Under the pieces are notes generated by a model. It did no database searches. It was not told the DNA's origin and saw only the letters and a list, made by a program, of their open reading frames with translations. The translations under genes and the position numbers were made by a program. DNA of 64,000 nt. Source: Anabaena sp. PCC 7108. GTDB lineage: Bacteria; Cyanobacteriota; Cyanobacteriia; Cyanobacteriales; Nostocaceae. Shown piece by piece: positions 1-8,429 of the stretch. Each line of letters starts with the position of its first letter. Position 1 is the first letter of the stretch. The DNA lies in NCBI RefSeq assembly GCF_000332135.1, contig NZ_KB235896.1, positions 2,491,403 through 2,555,402 on the forward strand, given 5' to 3'.

Positions 1-790
1 ACTCTTGAGAAATTTCCCACGGGAAAAGATGGGCAGTGTTGGGGTAACATTGCCACTGAGAATTTCTCAGGTGTTTGGCAGTCTCTAAACTAGAATCAGC
101 GGTGATGTGGCGATCTTGAGAACCAGCAAGTACTAAACTGGGGCATTCAATATGTTTTAGGTCTGGAAGTCGGTTATAGCCAGCTTTAATGGCGCTATAA
201 AGGGCGCGGGTGGCATGAGTAGATGTTTGTAAATAGGCTTGTATGGCTTCTTTGGCGATATAGCTGTAAGCCGTAGTTGTGTGTTGTTGAATTAAGTAGC
301 GCAAGAGCGATCGCTTGCCAAAAGTTTCAATATTCCACTGCCAACCAGGTTTGATATAGTTTAATAGTCCCGCAATAGCAGTATAGACATTATCCTGTAA
401 AGAAATCGGCGGATGATTGCCCCAAGGTCTAGCTGAAGTTGCTACCAAAATTAAACCAGTTATACGCTGTGGTAAGCGGAGTGCCAATTCCATCGCCAAA
501 ATACCACCAAGTGACCAGCCTAATACTAAACATTTTTCAATTTGAAAGCGGTCTAGGAGAGCTTCTAAGTCATCTAAATGCTCATGCATTTCAAATTTGC
601 TATAGCAGCGACTTTTGCCGTATCCTCGCAAATCTGGGGCAAATGTTTGGAAGCGTTTTGATAAATGATTTGTAAAAACTGAAAGATTACGACCAGTTCC
701 AGGATGACCATGTAAACCTAGAATCGGAAATCCTTGACCTTGAATGTGAACATTCAGAGGTACAGATTTAGTATTATAGCGATCGCTCAT
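1..790 (-). CDS. Alpha/beta hydrolase, 3' end cut by the window edge
   Basis: The frame opens at the ATG at 788-790 (MSDRYNTKSVPLNV) and stays open to base 1, giving about 263 residues without a stop. It has the alpha/beta-hydrolase layout: an oxyanion-hole type LHGHPGTGRN near residue 25, a DLRGYGKS motif near residue 52, and the nucleophile elbow GWSLGG (GxSxG) near residue 85 followed by MELALR. A later segment, PSLVLAGSQDRH, is where the acid residue normally sits, and the catalytic His is probably in NTAHLFPWE close to the left edge. No signal peptide is seen, so it is probably cytoplasmic. The substrate cannot be told; the family covers esterases, lipases, haloperoxidase-like and cofactor-less enzymes. 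The C-terminus lies outside the window. Confidence 0.85.
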   Translation of the reverse strand, partial: MSDRYNTKSVPLNVHIQGQGFPILGLHGHPGTGRNLSVFTNHLSKRFQTFAPDLRGYGKSRCYSKFEMHEHLDDLEALLDRFQIEKCLVLGWSLGGILAMELALRLPQRITGLILVATSARPWGNHPPISLQDNVYTAIAGLLNYIKPGWQWNIETFGKRSLLRYLIQQHTTTAYSYIAKEAIQAYLQTSTHATRALYSAIKAGYNRLPDLKHIECPSLVLAGSQDRHITADSSLETAKHLRNSQWQCYPNTAHLFPWEISQE

Positions 791-809
791 AACTTGCCAC
801 TACTCCTGT

Positions 810-1514
810 TTATTTTTCGATATAGCCGCCTGCATAGGTAATTACACACATATTTCTATAGGATTTATGAGAACCGTAAGCGACACCAGTCACCTTAAAA
901 GCCGGGTTAAAAATGTTTGTTCGATGACCGCGTGAAGGTACACCATCATCAATAATTAATTGCATGACAATATCTTGTCCATTGTTGATGCCATAGCTGA
1001 TATTTTCCCCAGCAGTGGTTTGCCATTTACCATAACGATTAATGCGAGTAGCAGAAGTACTCCCATCACTACCATTATGACCTGTATAACCTTTTGCTCC
1101 TTGGTCTTTGACGTGATCTTTAGCACCTAAAGACATTCCCTTAGAGGCTTTTAATGTACCTACAGGACGGACTGATTTAAGAAATGCGATCGCTTCATTA
1201 ACTGGTTTTACCCCTTCTTGAGTAATTAAATAGGTATTATTAGCAATTTTGACTTTATTACCCTCAAAGCGTTTTTTATAGTTTTCTAAAATGGGTAAGT
1301 ATGACTGAGGATTAGTTCTAACTTTGTTAGTTTCATCAATCACTTGTTGTTCTAATGGTGACAAGTAACTTTTCTGCGCGAACAAAGTCGAATTATTATT
1401 CTTAACTATATTTGGAGTCAATTGTGCTGTTGATTGTTGAGATTGCAGCAGTTGCTCATAAAAACTAGCTACCAGAGTCAAAGGCAAAACTATCCAAAAT
1501 CCTAATTTACGCAT
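810..1514 (-). CDS. Secreted CAP-domain (SCP/PR-1-like) protein
   Basis: This is a 234-aa protein with a hydrophobic N-terminal segment (about residues 4-18, [15 protein letters not shown]) that looks like a signal peptide or anchor. Residues of about 55 onward form a CAP/SCP domain: it opens with [19 protein letters not shown], carries a central H in [12 protein letters not shown], the GENISYG motif, and the late signature [19 protein letters not shown]. Bacterial CAP proteins are extracytoplasmic and of mostly unknown activity. It ends 19 bases before the alpha/beta hydrolase start on the same strand, so the two may be cotranscribed. The start is the ATG at 1512-1514. Confidence 0.85.
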   Translation of the reverse strand: MRKLGFWIVLPLTLVASFYEQLLQSQQSTAQLTPNIVKNNNSTLFAQKSYLSPLEQQVIDETNKVRTNPQSYLPILENYKKRFEGNKVKIANNTYLITQEGVKPVNEAIAFLKSVRPVGTLKASKGMSLGAKDHVKDQGAKGYTGHNGSDGSTSATRINRYGKWQTTAGENISYGINNGQDIVMQLIIDDGVPSRGHRTNIFNPAFKVTGVAYGSHKSYRNMCVITYAGGYIEK

Positions 1515-1802
1515 TTAATAACCTCACATTTTGATTTAGACAAGTTATAAAAAGCCCCAATTTTCTAAATTAAGGGCATTTTGACTATAGCGGTTGTCAG
1601 TTGGATGAAAACATAAATTTATCATAAGATATAGCTCTAGCATAGCCTTAGCCATATGCCACTCTATCAGATGCCAAATGACGTTTAAATCTGTTACCTG
1701 CTATCAGGACAAAGTGTGATGTTAGTTCACTTAATTAAATCTCAAAATGAATCTCCGCATCAAAATATCTCTCCTTTGATATAGACTTGAGCTAAACTAG
1801 TG

Positions 1803-2549
1803 CTATTTCTCACTTGTCAATATATTCTCGATTTCTGATAGCTGAACTGGCCCAGAAAAATTCTGACTATTGAGTATGAAGGAAGGTGTGCCAGCAAGTC
1901 CCAATTTATAAGCCATTTCTAGGTCTTTTTCAATTGCTTGATTAGCTCGATTTTGATCAGTTTTAAATTTTGCTAAATCCAACTTGAGATTTTTAGCAAT
2001 ATCTAAATACAAAGTCTCACCTAGTTGCTTTTGATTAGTAAAGAGGGCATCATGATATTGCCAAAATTTACCTTGTTGAAATGCCGCCCAAGCTGCTTTT
2101 GCCGCTGGTAAAGCTTGCTCATGAATTTGGCTCAATGGCAAATGTTTATATACTAAAGTAAATTGATTTGGATACTTTGCTAACAACTCTTTGAGTTTTA
2201 TATGTGCTTCTGCACAATAGGGACATTCAAAATCAGAAAACTCTATCAACACAGTTTTTAATTGACTCGAACCTGTAGTGGGTGAATCACCTATGACATC
2301 TTTTGTGTTAGTTTTGAAATTCTGTAGAAATTCTTGCCTTGCTTGCTGTACTTTCTGCTGCTGTTCCTGTTGATAGGTTTGCACCGATTCGATAATTATC
2401 TCTGGGTGTTTGCGGATAATTTCTAGTACTTGCTGTTCTAGTTGGGGATCGATTTTGGTATCAGCTTGAGCAGGAAGTGACCAGAAAAGACTCAAACACA
2501 GTAAGCTACAAATTACCCAGATACGCAGGGGTTTCAAAATATTGAACAT
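1803..2549 (-). CDS. DsbA-family thiol-disulfide oxidoreductase, exported
   Basis: This is a 248-aa protein with a clear signal peptide (residues 1-29, hydrophobic core VICSLLCLSLFW, then LPAQA). After a Gln-rich helical stretch (about 55-80) comes a thioredoxin-fold domain with the active site FSDFECPYCAEAH, Cys109 and Cys112 in CPYC. The cis-proline region is AGTPSFILN near residue 221. The helical insertion between (PAAKAAWAAFQQGKFWQYHDALF) is typical of DsbA/BdbD-like enzymes. It probably introduces or isomerises disulfides in the periplasm; the reducing or oxidising partner is not visible here. It is transcribed towards the CAP protein gene, but the 288-base gap argues against a single tight operon. 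Confidence 0.85.
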   Translation of the reverse strand: MFNILKPLRIWVICSLLCLSLFWSLPAQADTKIDPQLEQQVLEIIRKHPEIIIESVQTYQQEQQQKVQQARQEFLQNFKTNTKDVIGDSPTTGSSQLKTVLIEFSDFECPYCAEAHIKLKELLAKYPNQFTLVYKHLPLSQIHEQALPAAKAAWAAFQQGKFWQYHDALFTNQKQLGETLYLDIAKNLKLDLAKFKTDQNRANQAIEKDLEMAYKLGLAGTPSFILNSQNFSGPVQLSEIENILTSEK

Positions 2550-2622
2550 GGGAAAATACTAGAAAAATTAAGACTATTTTAGTATCGCTGATAATGAGTT
2601 ACAAAACATAGTGATGATATAT

Positions 2623-3231
2623 CTAATCTGCTATTTCTCTAATTTTTTCCCGGAAGGCTATGGCCGCATCTAAAGGATCATCTGCTACTACATATTGTGC
2701 CAAGATTGTCAAATTTAAGTTTGGCAATAGTTCACTTTTTGAAACCAGTTGATAACTTTCACCACGCAAATTGTAAACTGCAAATTGATTGTTTTGGAAA
2801 AACCAAACTTCTGTCACACCCAATCTTTTATAAACTTCTAATTTATCAATTCCCCCACTGGTGACTATAACTTCAATGGCTAGATCAGGAATTTCCTTTT
2901 CTACACCTATACAGTAGGATTCATCTGGTTCTACTCCTCCTCTTTTTGCTTGTTTGCGGAAGGTTGTAGAACCAAGGGGAAAATAACGAATGCGTTTTTC
3001 TTGAAAGTAACTTTCTAATAAAGAGCCAATCACAGTTTTGCGAATTTCGTGGCGACGACTTGGTGACACTAATTCTATGACTCCATCTAAATATGTAACT
3101 CTATATTGTAAACTGTCACCCAAATCATTGAGTAAAGCTTCATAATTTTCCCAATTAACGCCAGTAATAGTTTGCCGTTCTTCTGGATCTTCTGCTTGTA
3201 ATAATTCAGATAATTCTTGAAGTAAAAGCAT
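2623..3231 (-). CDS. Uma2 family (DUF820) putative PD-(D/E)XK endonuclease
   Basis: This 202-aa protein belongs to the Uma2/DUF820 family, which is greatly expanded in cyanobacteria and has a PD-(D/E)XK nuclease fold. Visible family features are an N-terminal YEALLNDLGDSLQYRVTYLDG, the helix PSRRHEIRKTVIGSLL, the acidic VEPDESYCI segment and the core PDLAIEVIVTSGGIDKLEVY, where D and E would be metal ligands and K follows. It then runs into LGVTEVWFFQNNQFAVYNL. No biological role is firmly established for the family. The start is the ATG at 3229-3231. It is separated from the divergent hemC by a region carrying a 33-bp perfect palindrome. Confidence 0.85.
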   Translation of the reverse strand: MLLLQELSELLQAEDPEERQTITGVNWENYEALLNDLGDSLQYRVTYLDGVIELVSPSRRHEIRKTVIGSLLESYFQEKRIRYFPLGSTTFRKQAKRGGVEPDESYCIGVEKEIPDLAIEVIVTSGGIDKLEVYKRLGVTEVWFFQNNQFAVYNLRGESYQLVSKSELLPNLNLTILAQYVVADDPLDAAIAFREKIREIAD

Positions 3232-3290
3232 ATAATTTCCTAAAACCGAATTATTGCTAACTTGATTATATTATAATTTCCATAATTTCC

Positions 3291-3323
3291 AGATACCCGA
3301 CTTCTTTGAGAAGTCGGGTATCT
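3291..3323. repeat. 33-bp perfect palindrome (REP-like hairpin)
   Basis: The two 15-base arms AGATACCCGACTTCT and AGAAGTCGGGTATCT are perfect inverted copies around a 3-base loop. It lies between the divergent Uma2 gene and hemC, so it cannot terminate either one. A palindrome of this kind is a familiar dispersed repeat in filamentous cyanobacteria (general knowledge; not searched here). Confidence 0.7.
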
Positions 3324-3484
3324 ATGTTTTATTTCTATTCCGCCAATTTGGCTAAATTGTAAATAAATGTAAAGCCACTGGCAAATAAAATCTTCAGAGA
3401 ATTAGATTGATCTAATCCAGTAAGTCACTCCCTGCGGTAGTCTAGATAGATGTTAATTTATTGCCTGGTTTGACAAATAGTTTT

Positions 3485-4453
3485 ATGACTTCAGTTTCTA
3501 GTCCTGCACGCACTATTCGTATTGGTTCACGTAAAAGCCAACTAGCTTTAGTTCAAACATACTGGGTACAAGCGGAACTCCAGAAAAGCTTTCCCGACAT
3601 TACTTTTGAAGTCCATACCATGTCTACCCAAGGGGACAAAATCTTGGATGTAGCATTAGCCAAAATTGGCGATAAAGGACTATTTACCAAGGAACTTGAA
3701 TTAGGCATGATCAATAAAGACATTGATTTTGCTGTTCATTCCCTCAAGGATCTACCAACTAACTTACCCGAAGGGTTAACACTGGCAGCTATTACAGAAC
3801 GGGAAAACCCCGCAGACGCTGTAGTGTTGCATGAAAAGCATAAAGGTCAGCAAATCGAAACTTTACCAGCAGGTGCGGTAATTGGGACTTCTTCTTTGCG
3901 AAGATTGGCACAGTTACGCCATAAGTTTCCTCATTTTACATTTAAGGATGTACGGGGCAACTTAATTACACGCATGGAAAAACTGGATAAAGGTGAATAT
4001 GATGCGTTGATTTTAGCGGTAGCTGGTTTAGAAAGATTGGAAATGAGCGATCGCATTCACCAAATTTTGCCCCCAGAAATTTCCCTTCATGCAGTCGGAC
4101 AAGGGGCTTTGGGCATAGAATGCCGGGCTGATGATACTGAAGTAATTGCCTTACTGAAAGCCATTGAACACCCACAAACACGCGATCGCTGTTTGGCTGA
4201 AAGATCATTTTTACGAGTTCTAGAAGGCGGTTGTCAAGTTCCCATTGGTGTAAATACAGAAATTAATGGTGATGAATTAACACTAAAAGGTCTAGTTGCT
4301 AGTGTTGATGGTCAACGACTCGTTAAAGATACTGTTAGCGGTGCAGCTGCCGATGCCGAAAAATTAGGAGCAGAACTAGCCAGTATTTTACGGCAACAAG
4401 GTGCTACAGAAATTTTGGAGGAAATCTTTACCGATATCCAACGCGGCTCATAA
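3485..4453 (+). CDS. hemC: Porphobilinogen deaminase (hydroxymethylbilane synthase)
   Basis: The enzyme condenses four porphobilinogen molecules into hydroxymethylbilane in tetrapyrrole synthesis, feeding haem, chlorophyll and bilins. From the ATG at 3485 the product is 322 aa, close to the usual 310-320. Signature segments are [15 protein letters not shown] at the N-terminus, [20 protein letters not shown] and the cofactor-binding [10 protein letters not shown], whose Cys carries the dipyrromethane cofactor. A TTG at 3461 would add eight residues (MPGLTNSF) with no family support, so the ATG is preferred. It stands alone on the plus strand; the next gene, glgA, begins 114 bases later after a heptamer repeat tract. 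Confidence 0.95.
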   Translation: MTSVSSPARTIRIGSRKSQLALVQTYWVQAELQKSFPDITFEVHTMSTQGDKILDVALAKIGDKGLFTKELELGMINKDIDFAVHSLKDLPTNLPEGLTLAAITERENPADAVVLHEKHKGQQIETLPAGAVIGTSSLRRLAQLRHKFPHFTFKDVRGNLITRMEKLDKGEYDALILAVAGLERLEMSDRIHQILPPEISLHAVGQGALGIECRADDTEVIALLKAIEHPQTRDRCLAERSFLRVLEGGCQVPIGVNTEINGDELTLKGLVASVDGQRLVKDTVSGAAADAEKLGAELASILRQQGATEILEEIFTDIQRGS

Positions 4454-4520
4454 GGTGATAGGTTACACACAATAGATAACAGACAAAACAAAAATTTGAG
4501 ATTTGAGATTTGAGTTAATC

Positions 4521-4552
4521 AATCCAAAATCCAAAATCCAAAATCCAAAATC
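4521..4552. repeat. Heptanucleotide tandem repeat (ATCCAAA)n
   Basis: About four and a half copies of the 7-base unit ATCCAAA lie between hemC and glgA. Such short tandemly repeated heptamers (STRRs) are characteristic of heterocystous cyanobacterial intergenic DNA. Confidence 0.75.
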
Positions 4553-4567
4553 GAATTACTAATCACC

Positions 4568-5980
4568 ATGAAAATTTTATTTGTTGCAGCAGAAGCTGCC
4601 CCCATTGCCAAAGTTGGCGGAATGGGTGATGTTGTAGGTGCATTACCCAAATTCTTAAGAGAAATGGGTCATGATGTCCGGATATTTTTGCCTTACTATG
4701 GCTTTCTCCCAGACAAAATGGAGGTTCCTAAAGAACCGATATGGCGTGGATATGCAATGTTCCAGGAGTTTGCCGTTTACGAAAGTGTTCTGCCTGGTAC
4801 TGATGTTCCCTTGTATTTATTTGGACATCCAGTCTTTCTACCCCGCCGGATTTATGGTGGAGAAGATGAAGATTGGAGATTTACCTTATTTTCCAATGGT
4901 GCAGCGGAATTTTGCTGGAATTACTGGAAGCCAGAAATTGTCCATTGTCACGATTGGCACACAGGAATGTTGCCAGTATGGTTAAACCAATCTCCCGATA
5001 TCACCACTGTCTTTACTATTCATAACTTGGCATATCAAGGTCCGTGGCGTTGGTATTTGGAGAAAATTACTTGGTGTCCCTGGTATATGCAAGGACACAA
5101 CACCATGGCCGCAGCAGTGCAGTTTGCCAACAAGGTGAATACAGTTTCTCCGACTTATGCAGAGCAAATTAAAACACCTGCTTACGGAGAACAAATCGAA
5201 GGTTTATTGTCTTTTATTAGCAGTAAGTTATCAGGGATTATCAACGGTATAGATACTGAAGTTTATAACCCCGCAAATGATAAATACATTACCCAAACTT
5301 TCACCACCGATACCCTAGACAAACGCAAAGCTAACAAAATTGCTTTGCAAGAAGAAATGGGTTTAGAAGTTAACTCTGGTGCCTTCTTAATTGGCATGGT
5401 CAGTAGGTTGGTAGAACAAAAGGGTCTGGATTTGGTTTTACAAATTTTAGACCGCTTTATGGCTTATACAGATGCTCAATTTGTCTTGTTGGGAACAGGC
5501 GATCGCTATTATGAAACCCAAATGTGGCAACTCGCATCTCGCTACCCTGGACGCATGGCAACTTATTTGCTGTATAACGATGCCCTTTCTCGTCGCATTT
5601 ACGCTGGTACTGATGCCTTCTTAATGCCTAGCCGTTTTGAACCTTGCGGTATCAGTCAAATGATGGCTTTGCGTTATGGTTCTGTACCAATTGTCCGTCG
5701 TACAGGTGGATTAGTGGACACTGTATCGCATTACGACCCAGTAAATGAAGCAGGTACTGGTTATTGCTTTGACCGTTATGAACCCTTAGACCTTTTTACC
5801 TGCATGATTCGCGCTTGGGAAGGTTTCCGTTTCAAACCGCAATGGCAAGAATTACAAAAACGCGGTATGAACCAGGACTTCAGTTGGTATCGTTCTGCCA
5901 AGCAATACGATAAACTGTACAAATCAATCTACGGTTTACCAGAAGAAGAGCCACAGTCAATATTAACCGAGGCTGTATAG
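4568..5980 (+). CDS. glgA: Glycogen synthase (ADP-glucose, GT5)
   Basis: This 470-aa enzyme transfers glucose from ADP-glucose to the non-reducing end of alpha-1,4-glucan. The N-terminus [23 protein letters not shown] contains the ADP-glucose-binding loop, here KVGGMGD instead of the more common KTGGLGD, a form seen in cyanobacterial GlgA proteins. Other signatures are [50 protein letters not shown] in the second Rossmann domain and the catalytic [20 protein letters not shown]. The length agrees with the family. The start is the ATG at 4568. No other glycogen gene is adjacent. Confidence 0.95.
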   Translation: MKILFVAAEAAPIAKVGGMGDVVGALPKFLREMGHDVRIFLPYYGFLPDKMEVPKEPIWRGYAMFQEFAVYESVLPGTDVPLYLFGHPVFLPRRIYGGEDEDWRFTLFSNGAAEFCWNYWKPEIVHCHDWHTGMLPVWLNQSPDITTVFTIHNLAYQGPWRWYLEKITWCPWYMQGHNTMAAAVQFANKVNTVSPTYAEQIKTPAYGEQIEGLLSFISSKLSGIINGIDTEVYNPANDKYITQTFTTDTLDKRKANKIALQEEMGLEVNSGAFLIGMVSRLVEQKGLDLVLQILDRFMAYTDAQFVLLGTGDRYYETQMWQLASRYPGRMATYLLYNDALSRRIYAGTDAFLMPSRFEPCGISQMMALRYGSVPIVRRTGGLVDTVSHYDPVNEAGTGYCFDRYEPLDLFTCMIRAWEGFRFKPQWQELQKRGMNQDFSWYRSAKQYDKLYKSIYGLPEEEPQSILTEAV

Positions 5981-6308
5981 CAGGTGACAGAAGAGGACGC
6001 GCAGAGTGGGAGACGCGGTGAGGAAGTCGGAGTCTTGGCGGTTGCTATACCCGATTAAGATGAAGCTGCATAGAATAGGAGATCAAGACTAATTGACCGC
6101 AGATATAGACATCCTTAGGGTGGCTTCTCCAAAAATACGCAGATACAGCAGTTATCGGTCGAATGCAATACAATCGAGGGCGGGGAAACCCCGCCCCTAC
6201 AGGCTTGGCGATGAAACCCTGTACCTCATAACAGCAGGAAGCGCTGTAAATGCAGATAAATCAATGAATTTCATGATTCTATGCAGCTTCACATAAAATT
6301 GGCAATTG
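5981..6308. other. Intergenic region between glgA and ddl
   Basis: These 328 bases lie between two convergent genes. I see a G-rich stretch after glgA and then the MITE-like element at 6061-6291. A 67-codon frame on the plus strand (6093-6296) consists of this repeat and is not considered a gene. Confidence 0.6.
6061..6291. mobile_element. MITE-like element with perfect 16-bp terminal inverted repeats
   Basis: The ends TGAAGCTGCATAGAAT (6061-6076) and ATTCTATGCAGCTTCA (6276-6291) are exact inverted copies, 231 bases apart end to end. Inside is a smaller strong hairpin, GGGCGGGG-AAA-CCCCGCCC near 6178-6196, itself a common dispersed repeat. There is no coding capacity for a transposase. One terminal sequence (AGCTGCATAGAATA) recurs as a solitary fragment near 14347. 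Confidence 0.6.
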
Positions 6309-7373
6309 CTATATTTTGGCAGTAGAATGTCTTTCTATCGCTAGTTGAATCAATTGATCTACGAGTTGGGGAAAGAGAATACCAGTATTTGCCCAAAGTT
6401 GAGGATACATACTTGTGGCTGTAAACCCTGGTAAGGTATTAATTTCGTTAATTAAGATTTCCCCAGTAGCTTCTACATAGAAAAAGTCTACTCTCGCTAA
6501 ACCAGCAGCGTCAACGGCTGCAAAGGCTTGTAATGCCATTTCTTGAATTTGCTCGACAATTGCTTTTGGAAGATGTGCAGGAATGAATAAATCGGCTTTA
6601 CCTTCGGTATATTTAGTTTCGTAATCGTAAAAATCACTATCAAAAGTAATTTCGCCAATTACAGAAGCTTTGGGATTATCGTTCCCTAAAACGGCGCATT
6701 CTACTTCTCTGGCTACAACTCCGGCTTCTACTATAATCCGTCTATCATAAGTGGCGGCATTATCTAAGGCGGCTTCTAATTCTCGGCGCGATCGCACTTT
6801 GGTAATTCCCACCGATGAACCTAGGTTAGCAGGTTTGACAAAACAGGGATAGTCCAATGTTGCTTCAATTTCATCACAGAGTTTGGGAAACACACAAGAA
6901 TTTGACCAAACTTGCGCTCTCGTTATGGCTTTATATTTTACTTGTGGTAGTCCCGCTTGGGCAAAAGCGGTTTTCATGCCGATTTTATCCATTCCCGTAG
7001 CTGAACCTAACACCCCAGAACCCACAAAAGGCTTTTGCATTAAGGTGAGTAAGCCTTGAATTGTACCATCTTCACCATTGGGTCCGTGGAGAATGGGAAA
7101 CCACAGATCAATTTCTGCCGTTTGTGGTGGAAATTGCCATAAATTAAGTGTAACGGCGGGATTTTCCATAGCCACACCAGATGTTAAAACTTGCTGTGCA
7201 GTTTCCCCAGCTTGCCAAAAGCCATCTTTTTGAATGTAGAAAGGCAGAATTTCGTACTTATTACTATTTTCTTCTGCACTTAAGGCTTTAGCGATCGCTC
7301 GTGCTGAAATTATTGAAACTTCATGTTCTCCAGAACGTCCACCAAACAGCAAGCCCACCCGCAGCTTAGTCAT
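6309..7373 (-). CDS. ddl: D-alanine--D-alanine ligase
   Basis: This ATP-grasp enzyme joins two D-alanines for peptidoglycan precursor synthesis. From the ATG at 7371-7373 it is 354 aa: [21 protein letters not shown] is the typical N-terminus. It continues with [47 protein letters not shown] (ATP-binding Lys and loop), [36 protein letters not shown] with the metal-binding D/E/N residues, and SMYPQLW. A further in-frame start at 7481 would add 36 residues that lack family similarity, so the shorter form is preferred. It is convergent with glgA and its upstream region faces the cheB-like gene. Confidence 0.95.
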   Translation of the reverse strand: MTKLRVGLLFGGRSGEHEVSIISARAIAKALSAEENSNKYEILPFYIQKDGFWQAGETAQQVLTSGVAMENPAVTLNLWQFPPQTAEIDLWFPILHGPNGEDGTIQGLLTLMQKPFVGSGVLGSATGMDKIGMKTAFAQAGLPQVKYKAITRAQVWSNSCVFPKLCDEIEATLDYPCFVKPANLGSSVGITKVRSRRELEAALDNAATYDRRIIVEAGVVAREVECAVLGNDNPKASVIGEITFDSDFYDYETKYTEGKADLFIPAHLPKAIVEQIQEMALQAFAAVDAAGLARVDFFYVEATGEILINEINTLPGFTATSMYPQLWANTGILFPQLVDQLIQLAIERHSTAKI

Positions 7374-7576
7374 CTTCTCTACCTCGATACTTCTAAAGCA
7401 GATAGCGTACCATAAGATATCCAACTTCTTAGATAAATGCTTCTTTAAGCTGGGTGACAACATAGGCCAGTTTAAAGTCAAGGCTTTATTTGAGCTATCA
7501 ATTCATGGTCAAATTTTTGACATTACTAAACTTTATGACTATGATTTTTTCTCATAAATGATTTAAGATGGCTATA

Positions 7577-7684
7577 TATAGAATTAATATTTGATTTTTA
7601 AAATATACGTAGGGTGGGCAATGCCCACCTAAGACTGGTTTTGGTGGGCTTAAAAATTTTCAAATATCAAATATGATTCCTATA
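7577..7684. mobile_element. Short MITE-like element with imperfect TIRs
   Basis: The left end TATAGAATTAATATTTGAT (7577-7595) and the reverse complement of the right end, TATAGGAATCATATTTGAT (7666-7684), match at most positions. The 108-base interior contains the small hairpin GGTGGGC-AAT-GCCCACC. It occupies most of the region upstream of the cheB-like gene, ending 32 bases before its start. Confidence 0.45.
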
Positions 7685-7716
7685 GTTGGCAGTAATATTT
7701 AAAGAAGATTGAAAAA

Positions 7717-8331
7717 ATGGCAGACAATGCCGAGAATAATCTACCCCACTTTAATAACGCCGCCTTTGATATTGTGGCCATGGCAGCATCCGCAGGTGGG
7801 TTAAATGCTTTGAGTGCCGTACTATCGACATTACCCGCAGATTTTACAGCTGCGATCGCTATTGTGCAACATCTCGCTCCCCGTCATCCTTCACTCATGG
7901 CTGATATTCTGGATCGACGTACCGCGTTGCAAGTCAAGCAAGCAGAAGAAGGAGATCAGCTTACCCCAAGAACAGTTTATCTTGCTCCTCCCGACCACCA
8001 CCTGCTAGTTAACTGTGACGGCACACTTTCTTTATCACAGTCAGAATTGGTACACTTCTTGCGTCCCTCGGCTGATTTATTATTTGAATCAGTTGCAGAT
8101 AGTTACAAAAACCGTGCCATTGCTGTTGTCTTAACTGGTACTGGTAATGATGGAACGATGGGAGTACAAGCAGTGAAAAAAAAGGGGGGTACTGTCATTG
8201 TTCAAGATGAAAACACGGCTGAATTTTTTGGAATGCCAGGCTCGGCCATTGAAAGTGGTAATGTGGATTTTATATTGCCCTTAAATGAAATCTCACCAGC
8301 CCTGGTGAGTTTGGTTATGCATGGTGTTTAA
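7717..8331 (+). CDS. CheB-type methylesterase domain protein (no receiver domain)
   Basis: This 204-aa protein is essentially only the CheB catalytic domain. The catalytic triad is visible: Ser in AMAASAGG, His in IVQHLAPRH and Asp in TGTGNDGTMGV. The substrate-loop segments YLAPPDHHL and FFGMPGSAI are also present. Canonical CheB has an N-terminal receiver domain that gates activity; it is missing here, as in CheB/CheR fusion sensors. The CheR-PAS gene follows after about 98 bases and a PAS histidine kinase comes next, so the three probably form one signalling unit. Whether it deamidates or demethylates a chemoreceptor, or another target, is unknown. Confidence 0.88.
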   Translation: MADNAENNLPHFNNAAFDIVAMAASAGGLNALSAVLSTLPADFTAAIAIVQHLAPRHPSLMADILDRRTALQVKQAEEGDQLTPRTVYLAPPDHHLLVNCDGTLSLSQSELVHFLRPSADLLFESVADSYKNRAIAVVLTGTGNDGTMGVQAVKKKGGTVIVQDENTAEFFGMPGSAIESGNVDFILPLNEISPALVSLVMHGV

Positions 8332-8429
8332 ATAAAAAAAATAAACCAAGAGGATGAATCTACCACAATCAAATTTATCCGCTGACTGGTAATGATTTAT
8401 GTACTGATGGATTGACTGCGGATGTTTTT

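Noticed and set aside
6093-6296. 67-codon frame on the plus strand
   Set aside because: It lies inside a MITE-like repeat and crosses a palindrome; no ribosome-binding site.
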